Of a stretch of 41,147 nt of DNA, positions 10,156 through 17,484 are shown piece after piece. The stretch spans positions 1 through 41,147 of the forward strand of contig CALFBG010000044.1 in the NCBI GenBank assembly GCA_937951685.1, written 5' to 3'. The stretch comes from an uncultured Saprospiraceae bacterium. Its GTDB lineage: Bacteria > Bacteroidota > Bacteroidia > Chitinophagales > Saprospiraceae. Positions within the stretch are counted from its first letter, which is position 1. Every line of letters begins with the position of its first letter. The translations under genes and the position numbers were made by a program. Under the pieces are notes generated by a model. The model ran no database searches, was not told the origin of the DNA, and worked only from the letters and a program-made list of their open reading frames with translations.

Positions 10156-10233
10156 GTTTAAAAGGACTTCGATGGCAATAAATTAGTACACAGTGTATTA
10201 GCTAACGGAGTTGTCTAAAATAATTAATTTCCG

Positions 10234-10268
10234 AGCAGGATTCAGTAATATTGAATCCTGCTTTTTTT
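10234..10268 (+). terminator. Intrinsic terminator of the efflux operon
   Basis: An 11-bp perfect stem AGCAGGATTCA/TGAATCCTGCT around a 7-nt loop is followed by a T-tract, about 80 bp after the RND stop codon. Confidence 0.88.
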
Positions 10269-10655
10269 GTAAAAAAAAACCGCTGATTCATTAGAAAAAA
10301 CCTTTCGCAAAGCTCCACTCAAAAAAGAACTTCTACAAAAATTAGCCAGCATATCTTTCTTTTTAAACTAAATTGGCATTGGGTTTGCTCTTTACTATAA
10401 TGTAAGGCAATAGCGCTGAGCACAATAGTTTTCTCCTCCCACGATTCTATTATTATCAAAAAAATGTCCGCGAAGGATAGTGAATAGTTAAAACTTTAGC
10501 GAGTACTTGTACCAGTAAAAACAATTGTAGTCATATGGTAGAACGAGCTAAAATTTGCTAAAAGAATTTGGTAAAGCTGTAACAAAAAGAATCAGTTCAC
10601 GTAAAATATATTATTAAAAATCGTATAAAAAATAAACATCTTTATATAAGATGAA

Positions 10656-10708
10656 TGTTTGTTCATAGTTTTTGTTTTTTGTTTTGTCCTCCCGAGCAAG
10701 TCGGGAGG
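10656..10708. repeat. Hairpin/leader module, copy 1
   Basis: The 34-nt block at 10656-10689 (starting TGTTTGTTCATAGT, then T/G-rich) recurs at 10951-10984 with one mismatch. Its last two bases open an 8-bp perfect GC-rich stem, CCTCCCGA/TCGGGAGG (10688-10695 and 10701-10708, loop GCAAG). A second small hairpin (CATCTT/AAGATG, 10637-10653) precedes it. Read on the minus strand, the block is an A/C-rich leader ending in an ATG at 10666, which opens a 24-codon frame starting MNKH and ending at 10592. Either an ncRNA/terminator module on the plus strand or a leader-peptide module on the minus strand is possible. Confidence 0.6.
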
Positions 10709-10950
10709 AATTTTAACCTCCCCCTTTAATTTACAGATTTCCCCCACGTTAATTTTTAGTTTTAATACTCGACGTAGCGAGTTGTATAACTTGTTTGTAC
10801 TCGTTGAATCAGTTTGTGTTTGACCTTAGTTCAGACGCATTGGAACGTTAATGCCCACCGCAAAATGTTCAAACTGCTCTTCCTACTTACCGAGAATTTT
10901 TAGCGAATTATATACTTAGTAGATTTTATCGACTAAGTATTTCAAGATAG

Positions 10951-11006
10951 TGTTTGTTCATAGTGTTTGTTTTTTGTTTTGTCCCTGTCAATTTGTTTTG
11001 ACAGGG
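10951..11006. repeat. Hairpin/leader module, copy 2
   Basis: The block at 10951-10984 matches 33 of 34 bases of copy 1, 295 bp away. It is followed by a different 9-bp stem, CCCTGTCAA/TTGACAGGG (10983-10991 and 10998-11006), and then TCTTTTTATTT, so it could terminate plus-strand transcripts. A 9-bp hairpin ATACTTAGT/ACTAAGTAT (10912-10940) lies on the other side. On the minus strand, the ATG at 10961 opens an 11-codon frame, MNKHYLEILSR, whose stop falls inside that second hairpin. The same order of parts occurs in copy 1. Confidence 0.6.
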
Positions 11007-11171
11007 TCTTTTTATTTACGATGCTGCGCTCTTCTCAAGCCTAGTTAAATGATTTTGACTAAGAGTCTTCTTGTTACTTTTCTACCTTCATTCATAAAAA
11101 AAAGAACCGTACTTCGGTACAAAAATATTAGAGTAGTTTTTAAGCAACTAATATTTCCTTACATTTGTTAG

Positions 11172-11332
11172 TACTTTGTAATATAAATTATCGAATATTT
11201 TGAACCTGCCTTTTCGGCCTACTCCGCGTCGGCTCTTCGCCTTAATCCTTTTCAAGGATTAGACTCTGGGGCTTCCTTGATTAGGACGAAAATCCAACGC
11301 TCAAAATGTTAAGTAATTTAGATTACAGTGTA
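11172..11332 (+). mobile_element. 161-bp MITE-like element with terminal inverted repeats, copy A
   Basis: The ends are 32-bp imperfect inverted repeats (11172-11203, starting TACTTTGTAAT, and 11301-11332, ending ACAGTGTA; about 25 of 32 positions match). The 97-bp GC-richer core contains a hairpin TAATCCTT-TTC-AAGGATTA (11243-11261). It is flanked by the direct repeat TTAG (11168-11171 and 11333-11336), which looks like a target duplication. A gap-free copy of equal length lies inverted at 16969-17129. There is no coding capacity, so any movement would need a transposase in trans. The family is not one I recognise. Confidence 0.7.
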
Positions 11333-11475
11333 TTAGTATCTTGACCAATAAGTATTTGGTCGATACGAAGGCACGGTTTAGGGCAAACCGAATACTGTCT
11401 GAACACTTACTTCTAAAAAGTAGTAATGTTGCTCGCAACGAAAAAAAGCGCATACTGCTGTAAAAAATTATACGA

Positions 11476-12126
11476 ATGAAAAATGAAATCATTTCCAATT
11501 TACGCCAAGACTATAAAGCAAAGTCTTTTCGTCGAACGGATCTTGTAGCCGATCCATACGCACAATTTAAGGCTTGGTTTGAAGAAGCTTTAAGCGCAAA
11601 AATACCGGAACCTAATGCAATGACCTTAGCTACGGCATCGCTCACGGGAAGACCGAGCGCACGGATTGTGTTGCTTAAAAGTATTGCGGAAGATGGATTT
11701 ATTTTTTATACCAATTACGAAAGTACTAAGGGAAAAATGTTAGCCGAGAATCCTCAAGCCGCGTTGGTTTTTTGTTGGTTAGAATTAGAACGACAAATTA
11801 GAATCGAAGGGCGAGTAGAAAAAGTAGATACTGCTACGGCCAAAGAATATTTCCAAAGTCGACCCAAGGAAAGCCAAATGGGAGCATGGGTTTCTCAACA
11901 AAGCACCGTCATCGAAACGCGTGCTGTTTTGGAAGATAGCATGACAGAACTCAACGAACAATACGCGGAGCAAGCAGTCTTACCCAAACCACCCAACTGG
12001 GGCGGCTATAAAGTTGTTCCAGATAAAATTGAGTTTTGGCAAGGTCGTCGTAGCCGTTTGCACGATCGCTTTCAATATAGCTTGCAGGCAGATGGACAGT
12101 GGAAGATTGAACGACTAGCCCCTTAA
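11476..12126 (+). CDS. pdxH: Pyridoxamine/pyridoxine 5'-phosphate oxidase
   Basis: This FMN enzyme oxidises pyridoxamine or pyridoxine 5'-phosphate to pyridoxal 5'-phosphate, the last step of vitamin B6 coenzyme synthesis and salvage. The family hallmarks are all present: SARIVLLK and GFIFYTNYESTKG in the FMN-binding barrel, the RQIRIEGRVEKV segment, and the C-terminal WQGRRSRLHDRF followed by a RLAP ending. The 216 residues match the usual length. It stands alone, about 140 bp downstream of a MITE-like element, and ends at a bidirectional terminator shared with the convergent bacilliredoxin gene. Start: ATG 11476. Confidence 0.96.
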   Translation: MKNEIISNLRQDYKAKSFRRTDLVADPYAQFKAWFEEALSAKIPEPNAMTLATASLTGRPSARIVLLKSIAEDGFIFYTNYESTKGKMLAENPQAALVFCWLELERQIRIEGRVEKVDTATAKEYFQSRPKESQMGAWVSQQSTVIETRAVLEDSMTELNEQYAEQAVLPKPPNWGGYKVVPDKIEFWQGRRSRLHDRFQYSLQADGQWKIERLAP

Positions 12127-12149
12127 TTTTAGAACAAAGAACTAGCATA

Positions 12150-12190
12150 AAAAAAACAGGCGACCCAAGTCATTTGGATCGCCTGTTTTT
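12150..12190. terminator. Bidirectional terminator between pdxH and bacilliredoxin genes
   Basis: A long stem AAAAACAGGCGA...CCAA pairs with TTGG...TCGCCTGTTTTT around a short loop, with one mismatch. It has A- and T-tracts on both sides and lies between two convergent genes. Confidence 0.88.
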
Positions 12191-12209
12191 CATTGAAAAC
12201 AAATGAATT

Positions 12210-12623
12210 TTAGCAATAAGTATCAAAAGCTTGCTTCAAATTATTCGCGATCATTTCTGCTTGACGACCTTCAATGTGGTGGCGTTCGATAAAGTGAACT
12301 AAATTACCATCTTTGAATAAAGCCATCGAAGGAGAAGACGGAGGATAAGGCAACATATATTCTCTTGCTTTATTAACGGCTTCTTTATTTACCCCTGCAA
12401 AAACCGTAACGGCTGCATCTGGCTTCTTATCGTTTTGTAATGATAGTTTCGCTGCGGGACGTGCATTTGCTGCGGCACAACCACAAACGGAGTTGATCAC
12501 GACGAGCACGGTGCCTTCTTTTTTATCTAAAATGGCACTTACTTCTTCTTCAGAGGTTAAGCCTTGAAAGCCGTAATCCGTTAAATCTTTGCTCATGGGA
12601 GCTACTAGTTCTGGTGGATACAT
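12210..12623 (-). CDS. BrxA/BrxB-family bacilliredoxin (YphP/YqiW, DUF1094)
   Basis: This is a thioredoxin-fold protein whose characterised relatives remove bacillithiol or related low-molecular-weight thiols from mixed disulfides. The diagnostic CGC motif is seen at Cys47-Gly-Cys49 (SVCGCAAANARP), along with the N-terminal MYPPELVAPM and a full 137-residue length. It is monocistronic on the minus strand, convergent with pdxH. Many Bacteroidota encode this family and make bacillithiol-like thiols, but no bsh genes are present here. A -7-like box (TATTTTTG on the minus strand, 12658-12665) lies about 35 bp upstream without a well-spaced -33. Confidence 0.93.
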   Translation of the reverse strand: MYPPELVAPMSKDLTDYGFQGLTSEEEVSAILDKKEGTVLVVINSVCGCAAANARPAAKLSLQNDKKPDAAVTVFAGVNKEAVNKAREYMLPYPPSSPSMALFKDGNLVHFIERHHIEGRQAEMIANNLKQAFDTYC

Positions 12624-12974
12624 ATCTTTTATTTAATTATTTTTGAATTATTTTACACAAAAATACTGTTTTTTGTGTAGAAGTTCTTTAAAATCACAAT
12701 TAATACTTTGCAGACAATGCTTTATGATCAAGAACTACTTAGAATATATACAATCAAAAATAGAGATTAGTTTAAATTATAATCGATTTTTTGCCCAAAT
12801 GTATTTTTTTTCTTAGAACTTGTCTGCGTTCTTATATTTGAAGGGGGAAAGCAACTGCTTACCATTAGCGTTGGCGGAACCTCAATAAAGCTTGAAGTTG
12901 TTGGAAATTGGTTTCAAACAACTTCTTTATTGCATCAATATACTATACGAAGCTAAGCGCTTAATTTTTAGACT
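12624..12974. other. 351-bp divergent intergenic region
   Basis: This AT-rich region separates two divergent genes. It contains -7-like boxes on the minus strand (12658-12665, 12796-12803) and on the plus strand (TATATTTG, 12833-12840), none with a well-spaced -33. A leader hairpin at 12884-12931 precedes the 944-residue gene. Confidence 0.4.
12884..12931 (+). promoter_or_regulatory. Leader hairpin upstream of the 944-residue gene
   Basis: A 9-bp perfect stem GAAGTTGTT/AACAACTTC (12894-12902 and 12917-12925) extends after a small bulge to AATAAA/TTTATT. It lies between a -7-like TATATTTG box and the ATG at 12975. It has no T-tract, so a regulatory or processing role is as likely as termination. 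Confidence 0.4.
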
Positions 12975-15809
12975 ATGGCAGGATTAGAAGATTGCGGCAT
13001 TTTTGTCAGTTTTACCACCATTCCGCTCGGTGGAGAGCTAGACTTTTACGCCGAACAGATCGAAGAAGGTATTTTTTCTAGTTATAAAAAAAACTTAGAA
13101 AAGCATCTTTCTAATTTTAAAGAAGCACCGGAATGTAAGGCTAAACAGCAAGAATTTGAAGCTCATTTTTACAAGCCAAAATCTTATGCTCTATTGGGGA
13201 ATTACGACGTAGCAACGATTGCTTTGGTGGATGACTTTGCCTTTAGTTACCGTGTTTTCCATCCTTATAACCCTTTGATGAATCAAGCGAGTTTGAAAGG
13301 AGAACAGCCCGACAATTTTTCTTACAAGACCATTATCGGCGGTGTCCCAGATCTATCGGGACGGCAAACGACGGACACTCCCGCGAATGGAAGTTATTTA
13401 ATTAAAAAAGCGCAGCAAACTTTTTTGACTTCCAAAGCAACAACCGTTGAGCCGGATAGCGTCTTTCCATTTATTGGGTTTTGTTCTTTAAAAATTAATA
13501 ATGGATTGCTAATTGGCACCGGAAATAAATTGATGGATCTTGTCCTTAAAGCACTCAAAAATGAAATTGAGAAGAGTATGGACTTTATTGAAGGGCGACT
13601 CGATTACATCATCATGCAATCTTTTTCTTGGAATGAATTGACGATCGTTTTCTTCTCGGATTCTTTTAAGAAAATTACGGAAAGTGTGTTGAATCTGCGG
13701 CGTTTGAGTCTACAAGATTTGAAAATTTACGATTTAGATGGGGGAGAAGAGGTGGAGCGAAACTGTCTTTTCACTGCGTTGAAAGAAAACCTAGGAGAAG
13801 ATACTAAGATTAGTCAAACGCAGGTTTTTGCCAGAACGCATACCACTTTTGGGTTTGATTTTGAATTATTACAAAAAGGCATTCCAAGTTATTTTAAACA
13901 ATGGGATATTGAGGACCTCAATCTATATACAAAACTATACGTTAAGCCTGGACATCTAAATTTGATTGTTCCAAAATTGAATAAATTACTGTCTCATCAG
14001 CAAGGTTTTGCGGGAAAAGCAACACTGCTCATTGGAGGAAGGGGTGACTTTTTGTACGCGAAGGAAAATAATTTTGATCAATTCCGGGAATTAATCAGCT
14101 TGTTAACCTATGATAAAACGATGGGACTTGCAGCGCATTTAGAGAAGGTTTACACCATTCCAGAGTTGTTTTATCCGCTTGATAAATTGTATGATACAAC
14201 GGTCGCCGATACCGAAGCTATTCCAGATTTTCAGACCTATTTGAAGCAATACACCTTTTTGTTAGAAGAGATTGATGGGATTCGTAGAAAATTGAAAAAG
14301 GATCGGGTCTCTAAAATTCTTAGAGATAAAATTATCAAGACATTTGTAACCTACAACGATTGTATTTTAGATCCAACGTTGTTCGGTTATTTTATCGAAT
14401 TGCGGCCGTTCCTCCAAAAAGTGTTGGAGGATATTCATCAGATGAATCGTAATGAACGGTATGCCTTGATTTCAGACTTAAGTGAAGAATTAGACGAATT
14501 GAGTGCCTATTTTGAAAAAGCACACCGCAATCGTTTTCATCAAAGTCATATCATGAATGAAATCACCGACTACAATATTGAGTTCAATGGTGGGGTACAA
14601 CAGATTGTGAGTGCCTTTGATGGTGCGTACAAAAGCATTTCTAATATCTTGGGGGATGATGGGAGTTATCAGTCTTTTGTTTACGTTACGGGATACTCGG
14701 GGATTGACTCGAATGTATATAATGTCCGACTAAATTACTATCATTTATTCCAACCAGAGTTGTTTGTGGCCAACGCGACGCACGAAGCTGCGAATAAGCT
14801 ATTGGACCAGAGGCAATATCCAAAACTCAACGAATACTATGCTTATTTAATCAGTGAAGAGAGCCCTTATCCGCTGGCGGTTAGTTATTTCTTGGTTGAT
14901 GTGCTAACGTATTATTTGGCCTACAATCGAGATATGGAACTCTTTTATTATTGGCACTGGAGTACTTTTTTACAGACCTCTTTATACTACAACAAGGAAG
15001 GCGATATTAATGAGAATATGTTTCAACAATTTTTATTGCGAATGATGTTGCTTTTGCATTTCATGGATGAACGTTCGGGAGAGTCCAATAGTGAAAAGTT
15101 ACTCAAAAGTAAAGCGCCCTGTGAAGCTTTGCAGGATTTGTGGGATAGGAATTTTCTGCGAATCAAAGCCAAACTTCAAGATTTATTAGAAGACAAAATG
15201 ATTAGTAGTTGGATGGAAGCCGCTACGACCGCTGCGGAAATTATCACGATTGATGACTTTTGTGGATTGATGGAAAAAAATGTAGCGCAGCAAAGTACCA
15301 TAGAAGATATCTACAATCGCATTTTAGTGAAGCAGCACGAAGTTGGAAACGAAGATCGGTTTTTCAAGCAGTTTTCTGGGCTGGATATTCGCGAGCGACT
15401 AGTACTCGGAGGAAGAATTGAAGAAATGCAAGAAATCAGTCAAGCTATCAAAAAATCATTTGAAGAAGGCAAAACTTTTCAAGCTAAACCTTACAATATC
15501 ATAGAATCGAGTTCTTTTTATATCCACAGTATGTTTTATGCCTACTTAAGGCTGATTATGGAGATCAATCAAGGGGAGATTAATATGTTGAATCGGGACG
15601 AAGCGGGAGAGGTTTCTATTCCAGAAAAGGAAAAAGAGATTTACCTGGATAGTACAGGGGGACATTACAACTGCGATTACAGTTTACGAAGAAAGTATTT
15701 TCAGTATCGCTATATTCTATTGAAATCTTTGTGGGGCGTATCACTGACGTTTAAGAAAAATTACGTGGAGCCGAATCGGAAAGTAGGGGCGATTAAAATG
15801 ATGCTGTAA
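12975..15809 (+). CDS. Unrecognised 944-residue cytosolic protein
   Basis: I do not recognise the family. The protein has no signal peptide and no transmembrane segment, so it should be cytosolic. The N-terminal half (to about residue 400) reads as mixed alpha/beta with internally similar strand-turn units such as NYDVATIALVDDF and SWNELTIVFFSDSF, perhaps repeated small domains. The middle (about 410-550) is charged and helical. The C-terminal half is rich in Tyr, Phe and Leu, helical, and contains THEAANKLL near residue 601 (HEXXN, not a true HEXXH zinc site). Codon use looks like its neighbours, so recent transfer is not indicated. It is monocistronic, preceded by a hairpin leader and closed by a bidirectional terminator. 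No catalytic motif that I trust is visible. Confidence 0.85.
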   Translation: MAGLEDCGIFVSFTTIPLGGELDFYAEQIEEGIFSSYKKNLEKHLSNFKEAPECKAKQQEFEAHFYKPKSYALLGNYDVATIALVDDFAFSYRVFHPYNPLMNQASLKGEQPDNFSYKTIIGGVPDLSGRQTTDTPANGSYLIKKAQQTFLTSKATTVEPDSVFPFIGFCSLKINNGLLIGTGNKLMDLVLKALKNEIEKSMDFIEGRLDYIIMQSFSWNELTIVFFSDSFKKITESVLNLRRLSLQDLKIYDLDGGEEVERNCLFTALKENLGEDTKISQTQVFARTHTTFGFDFELLQKGIPSYFKQWDIEDLNLYTKLYVKPGHLNLIVPKLNKLLSHQQGFAGKATLLIGGRGDFLYAKENNFDQFRELISLLTYDKTMGLAAHLEKVYTIPELFYPLDKLYDTTVADTEAIPDFQTYLKQYTFLLEEIDGIRRKLKKDRVSKILRDKIIKTFVTYNDCILDPTLFGYFIELRPFLQKVLEDIHQMNRNERYALISDLSEELDELSAYFEKAHRNRFHQSHIMNEITDYNIEFNGGVQQIVSAFDGAYKSISNILGDDGSYQSFVYVTGYSGIDSNVYNVRLNYYHLFQPELFVANATHEAANKLLDQRQYPKLNEYYAYLISEESPYPLAVSYFLVDVLTYYLAYNRDMELFYYWHWSTFLQTSLYYNKEGDINENMFQQFLLRMMLLLHFMDERSGESNSEKLLKSKAPCEALQDLWDRNFLRIKAKLQDLLEDKMISSWMEAATTAAEIITIDDFCGLMEKNVAQQSTIEDIYNRILVKQHEVGNEDRFFKQFSGLDIRERLVLGGRIEEMQEISQAIKKSFEEGKTFQAKPYNIIESSSFYIHSMFYAYLRLIMEINQGEINMLNRDEAGEVSIPEKEKEIYLDSTGGHYNCDYSLRRKYFQYRYILLKSLWGVSLTFKKNYVEPNRKVGAIKMML

Positions 15810-15833
15810 GCTTGTTTTATTTATCGTGAGGGC

Positions 15834-15867
15834 AAAAAAAAAGAGAAACTTAGTTTCTCTTTTTTTA
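15834..15867. terminator. Bidirectional terminator
   Basis: An A-tract plus GAGAAAC, loop TTA, and GTTTCTC plus a T-tract form a long stem between two convergent genes. The right arm includes the stop codon of the minus-strand 65-residue gene. Confidence 0.85.
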
Positions 15868-16062
15868 TTTCAGCCAAGCCGTAATTTTTGGATCGATTTT
15901 GTCGTTCGCCATTCCCTTTCGAATCAATCGTTTAGGGGTAACAACGGGTTGCTTCAGTGCTTTCATCTCTAGGTACCAAGCTGCGTAACTCTTCCGAACC
16001 TCCGTTGGCTTTAATTTCTCCTCGCTAAGCACTTTGCTTAAATGTTGTCCAAACATTTCCAT
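15865..16062 (-). CDS. Small conserved-looking hypothetical protein
   Basis: This 65-residue basic protein has no signal peptide or membrane segment. It opens with a helical stretch (MEMFGQHLSKVLSEEKLK) and contains VRKSYAAWYLEMKALKQP, which looks like a compact helical fold. I do not recognise the family. It sits alone on the minus strand, convergent with the 944-residue gene. The next minus-strand gene upstream (TIR protein) is 372 bp away, so they are probably separate units. The start could also be the in-frame ATG at 16056. Coding status is supported by sensible residue composition and by the terminator at its stop. Confidence 0.6.
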   Translation of the reverse strand: MEMFGQHLSKVLSEEKLKPTEVRKSYAAWYLEMKALKQPVVTPKRLIRKGMANDKIDPKITAWLK

Positions 16063-16434
16063 GTCATTTTAATTTGTTAAATAGCAGAAACTTATCGCAT
16101 CAAGAAATAGTTCCCACTAAACTGACTATAAAGTTAGGTAAAAAACAAAATAAATGAAAGAAAGTTGTTCGGTTTTTAGATAAAAAACTGATAATAAGGC
16201 ATTTAGGAGTAATTCAAACTATCACCAAAAAAAGGACAAATTAATAAAATTAATTTATTTTATAGTGTAAAATACTCATCATCAAAAGCTTTATCCATAG
16301 TAAAAATTTTTGATATCAGCTTTCAAGTCAAACGAAAGCAAGTATGTTAAATCTTAGTTAAAGAAAAAAAAATCTACATTCAGACTACCAAAATAGAAGG
16401 CATTTGCTCATTTAAGCATTCATAAGTACTTCTG
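16063..16434. other. Intergenic region without visible features
   Basis: These 372 bp of AT-rich DNA separate the 65-residue gene and the TIR gene. I see no ORF, strong hairpin or consensus promoter on either strand. Confidence 0.4.
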
Positions 16435-16911
16435 CTAGGTCGGACCTTTCTTTTGATGAATGATGTGGTAGAGCTCTTTCGTAATTTCAGTAAAGGCAGT
16501 ATCTCGGTCTTCAGAACGCGAAATTGGCTTTCCACTCCTCGGTAAAAGTTGAAGTCCACTAACGGGGGAGATATCCCAAAAGCAATTCCGCAACAAAATC
16601 GGAACGACTAAAACGGAATCGTCAGGATCATCATAGCGCCGCAATGCCAAGGGAATTTCTTTTTGATTGATATAGTCAGAATACAAAAAATCAGAACTCA
16701 ATAGCATCAAAATGATATCGGCTTCGGCTAGCTTTTCTTGAATTTGTAAATCCCATTCTGTACCAATTTCAATATTGGAATCGTGCCAAGTTTGAATAAT
16801 CGCGGCTCGCTCTAAGGTATTCAAATGCCTAGCGAGTTCCAGCCTTAGTGCTGCATCTTCTCGAGCATAAGAATAAAATAGTTTTAACGGGTTTTGTAAT
16901 TGTTTAGCCAT
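16435..16911 (-). CDS. Stand-alone TIR-domain protein
   Basis: This is a TIR domain with almost nothing else. I choose the ATG at 16911 (MAKQLQNPLKLFYSYAREDA), giving 158 residues, because the domain's first strand starts there; the upstream extension is unsupported. TIR hallmarks: KLFYSYAREDAALRLEL (box-1-like, residues 10-26), WDLQIQEKLAEADIILMLLS (residues 53-72) and SDFLYSDYINQKE, whose Glu85 occupies the position of the catalytic glutamate in NAD-consuming bacterial TIR domains. Such domains act as NADase or cyclic-ADP-ribose-producing effectors in antiphage systems, usually fused to or beside a sensor. No sensor, STAND ATPase, Argonaute or SIR2 gene is adjacent, so the partner and role are unknown. 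A MITE-like element lies 58 bp upstream. Confidence 0.85.
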   Translation of the reverse strand: MAKQLQNPLKLFYSYAREDAALRLELARHLNTLERAAIIQTWHDSNIEIGTEWDLQIQEKLAEADIILMLLSSDFLYSDYINQKEIPLALRRYDDPDDSVLVVPILLRNCFWDISPVSGLQLLPRSGKPISRSEDRDTAFTEITKELYHIIHQKKGPT

Positions 16912-17484
16912 AATGATTCGACAAAGCGACGTAAAAATATAATAAAAAATGGAAGCAGGCAATTTCAGTACTTTGTAATTTAAGTTTGTGAATATTTTGA
17001 GCGTTGGATTTTCGTCCTAATTAGGAAAGCCCTGGCGTCTAATCCTTGAAAAGGATTAAGGCGAGGAGCCAACGCGGAGTAGGCCGAAAAGGCATATTCA
17101 AAATGTTTGATAGTTTATATTGCAAAGTATTCAGCAAGACTTTCGCTGCTAAAAGTTTCTAAAAGAAGTAGCGAATGCACCTATCTTTAAACAACTTCCT
17201 TGCTAACTACTAGACAATTCAGGCTGATTCGTTATCATGGGAAGATTTTTTTTTGTTTCTTGTTAATAAAATATACAGCTTCAAAGTCTCAATAGCTTAA
17301 TACCTAGATCGAACTTTTAAATCTATGTGAAAGTCATTTGATCTGTAAAATGGCACAAGGAAGAATAACTACAGTGATTAAACTTAAAGTAGTAAAGCTT
17401 TGTTGAAGTACTAAGACAAAAGAATTGATTTTCCAATCATGGTTAATTGATTGAATGGAGTATTAACACAAATCAAATAAAAGT
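16912..17484. other. Intergenic region holding MITE-like copy B
   Basis: Apart from the 161-bp element and its flanking TTCAG repeats (16964-17134), this 573-bp region contains AT-rich DNA with no gene. No convincing promoter for the divergent plus-strand gene at 17485 is seen. Confidence 0.4.
16969..17129 (-). mobile_element. 161-bp MITE-like element with terminal inverted repeats, copy B
   Basis: This is the reverse-oriented counterpart of 11172-11332. The length is identical at 161 bp, it aligns without gaps, and the 97-bp core shows about ten differences by hand count. The ends are 32-bp imperfect inverted repeats (16969-17000 starting TACTTTGTAAT; 17098-17129 ending TGCAAAGTA). A 5-bp direct repeat TTCAG flanks it exactly (16964-16968 and 17130-17134), as expected of a target-site duplication. 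It carries no ORF. Confidence 0.72.

Larger units (their letters stand above)
10156..11475. other. 1.3 kb gene-free tract rich in repeats and hairpins
   Basis: No ORF with protein-like character is seen on either strand. The tract holds the efflux terminator, a short palindrome with flanking TTAG (10183-10201), a duplicated 34-bp block with hairpins (10656-10708 and 10951-11006), an AT-rich 9-bp stem hairpin at 11123-11156 and a 161-bp element with terminal inverted repeats (11172-11332). Such density of structured repeats in one intergenic region is unusual for this window. Confidence 0.6.

Noticed and set aside
14770..14800. HEXXH-type zinc protease motif in the 944-residue protein
   Set aside because: The sequence is HEAAN, lacking the second histidine, and no downstream zinc ligand is evident.
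12975..16911. 944-residue, 65-residue and TIR genes as one defence operon
   Set aside because: The 944-residue gene is on the opposite strand with a bidirectional terminator between, and the TIR and 65-residue genes are 372 bp apart. Co-function is possible but not supported by gene arrangement.
11172..17129. The two 161-bp elements as the ends of a composite transposon carrying pdxH, the 944-residue gene and the TIR gene
   Set aside because: The segment contains a core metabolic gene, has composition like its neighbours, and each element has its own flanking duplication, which indicates independent insertions.
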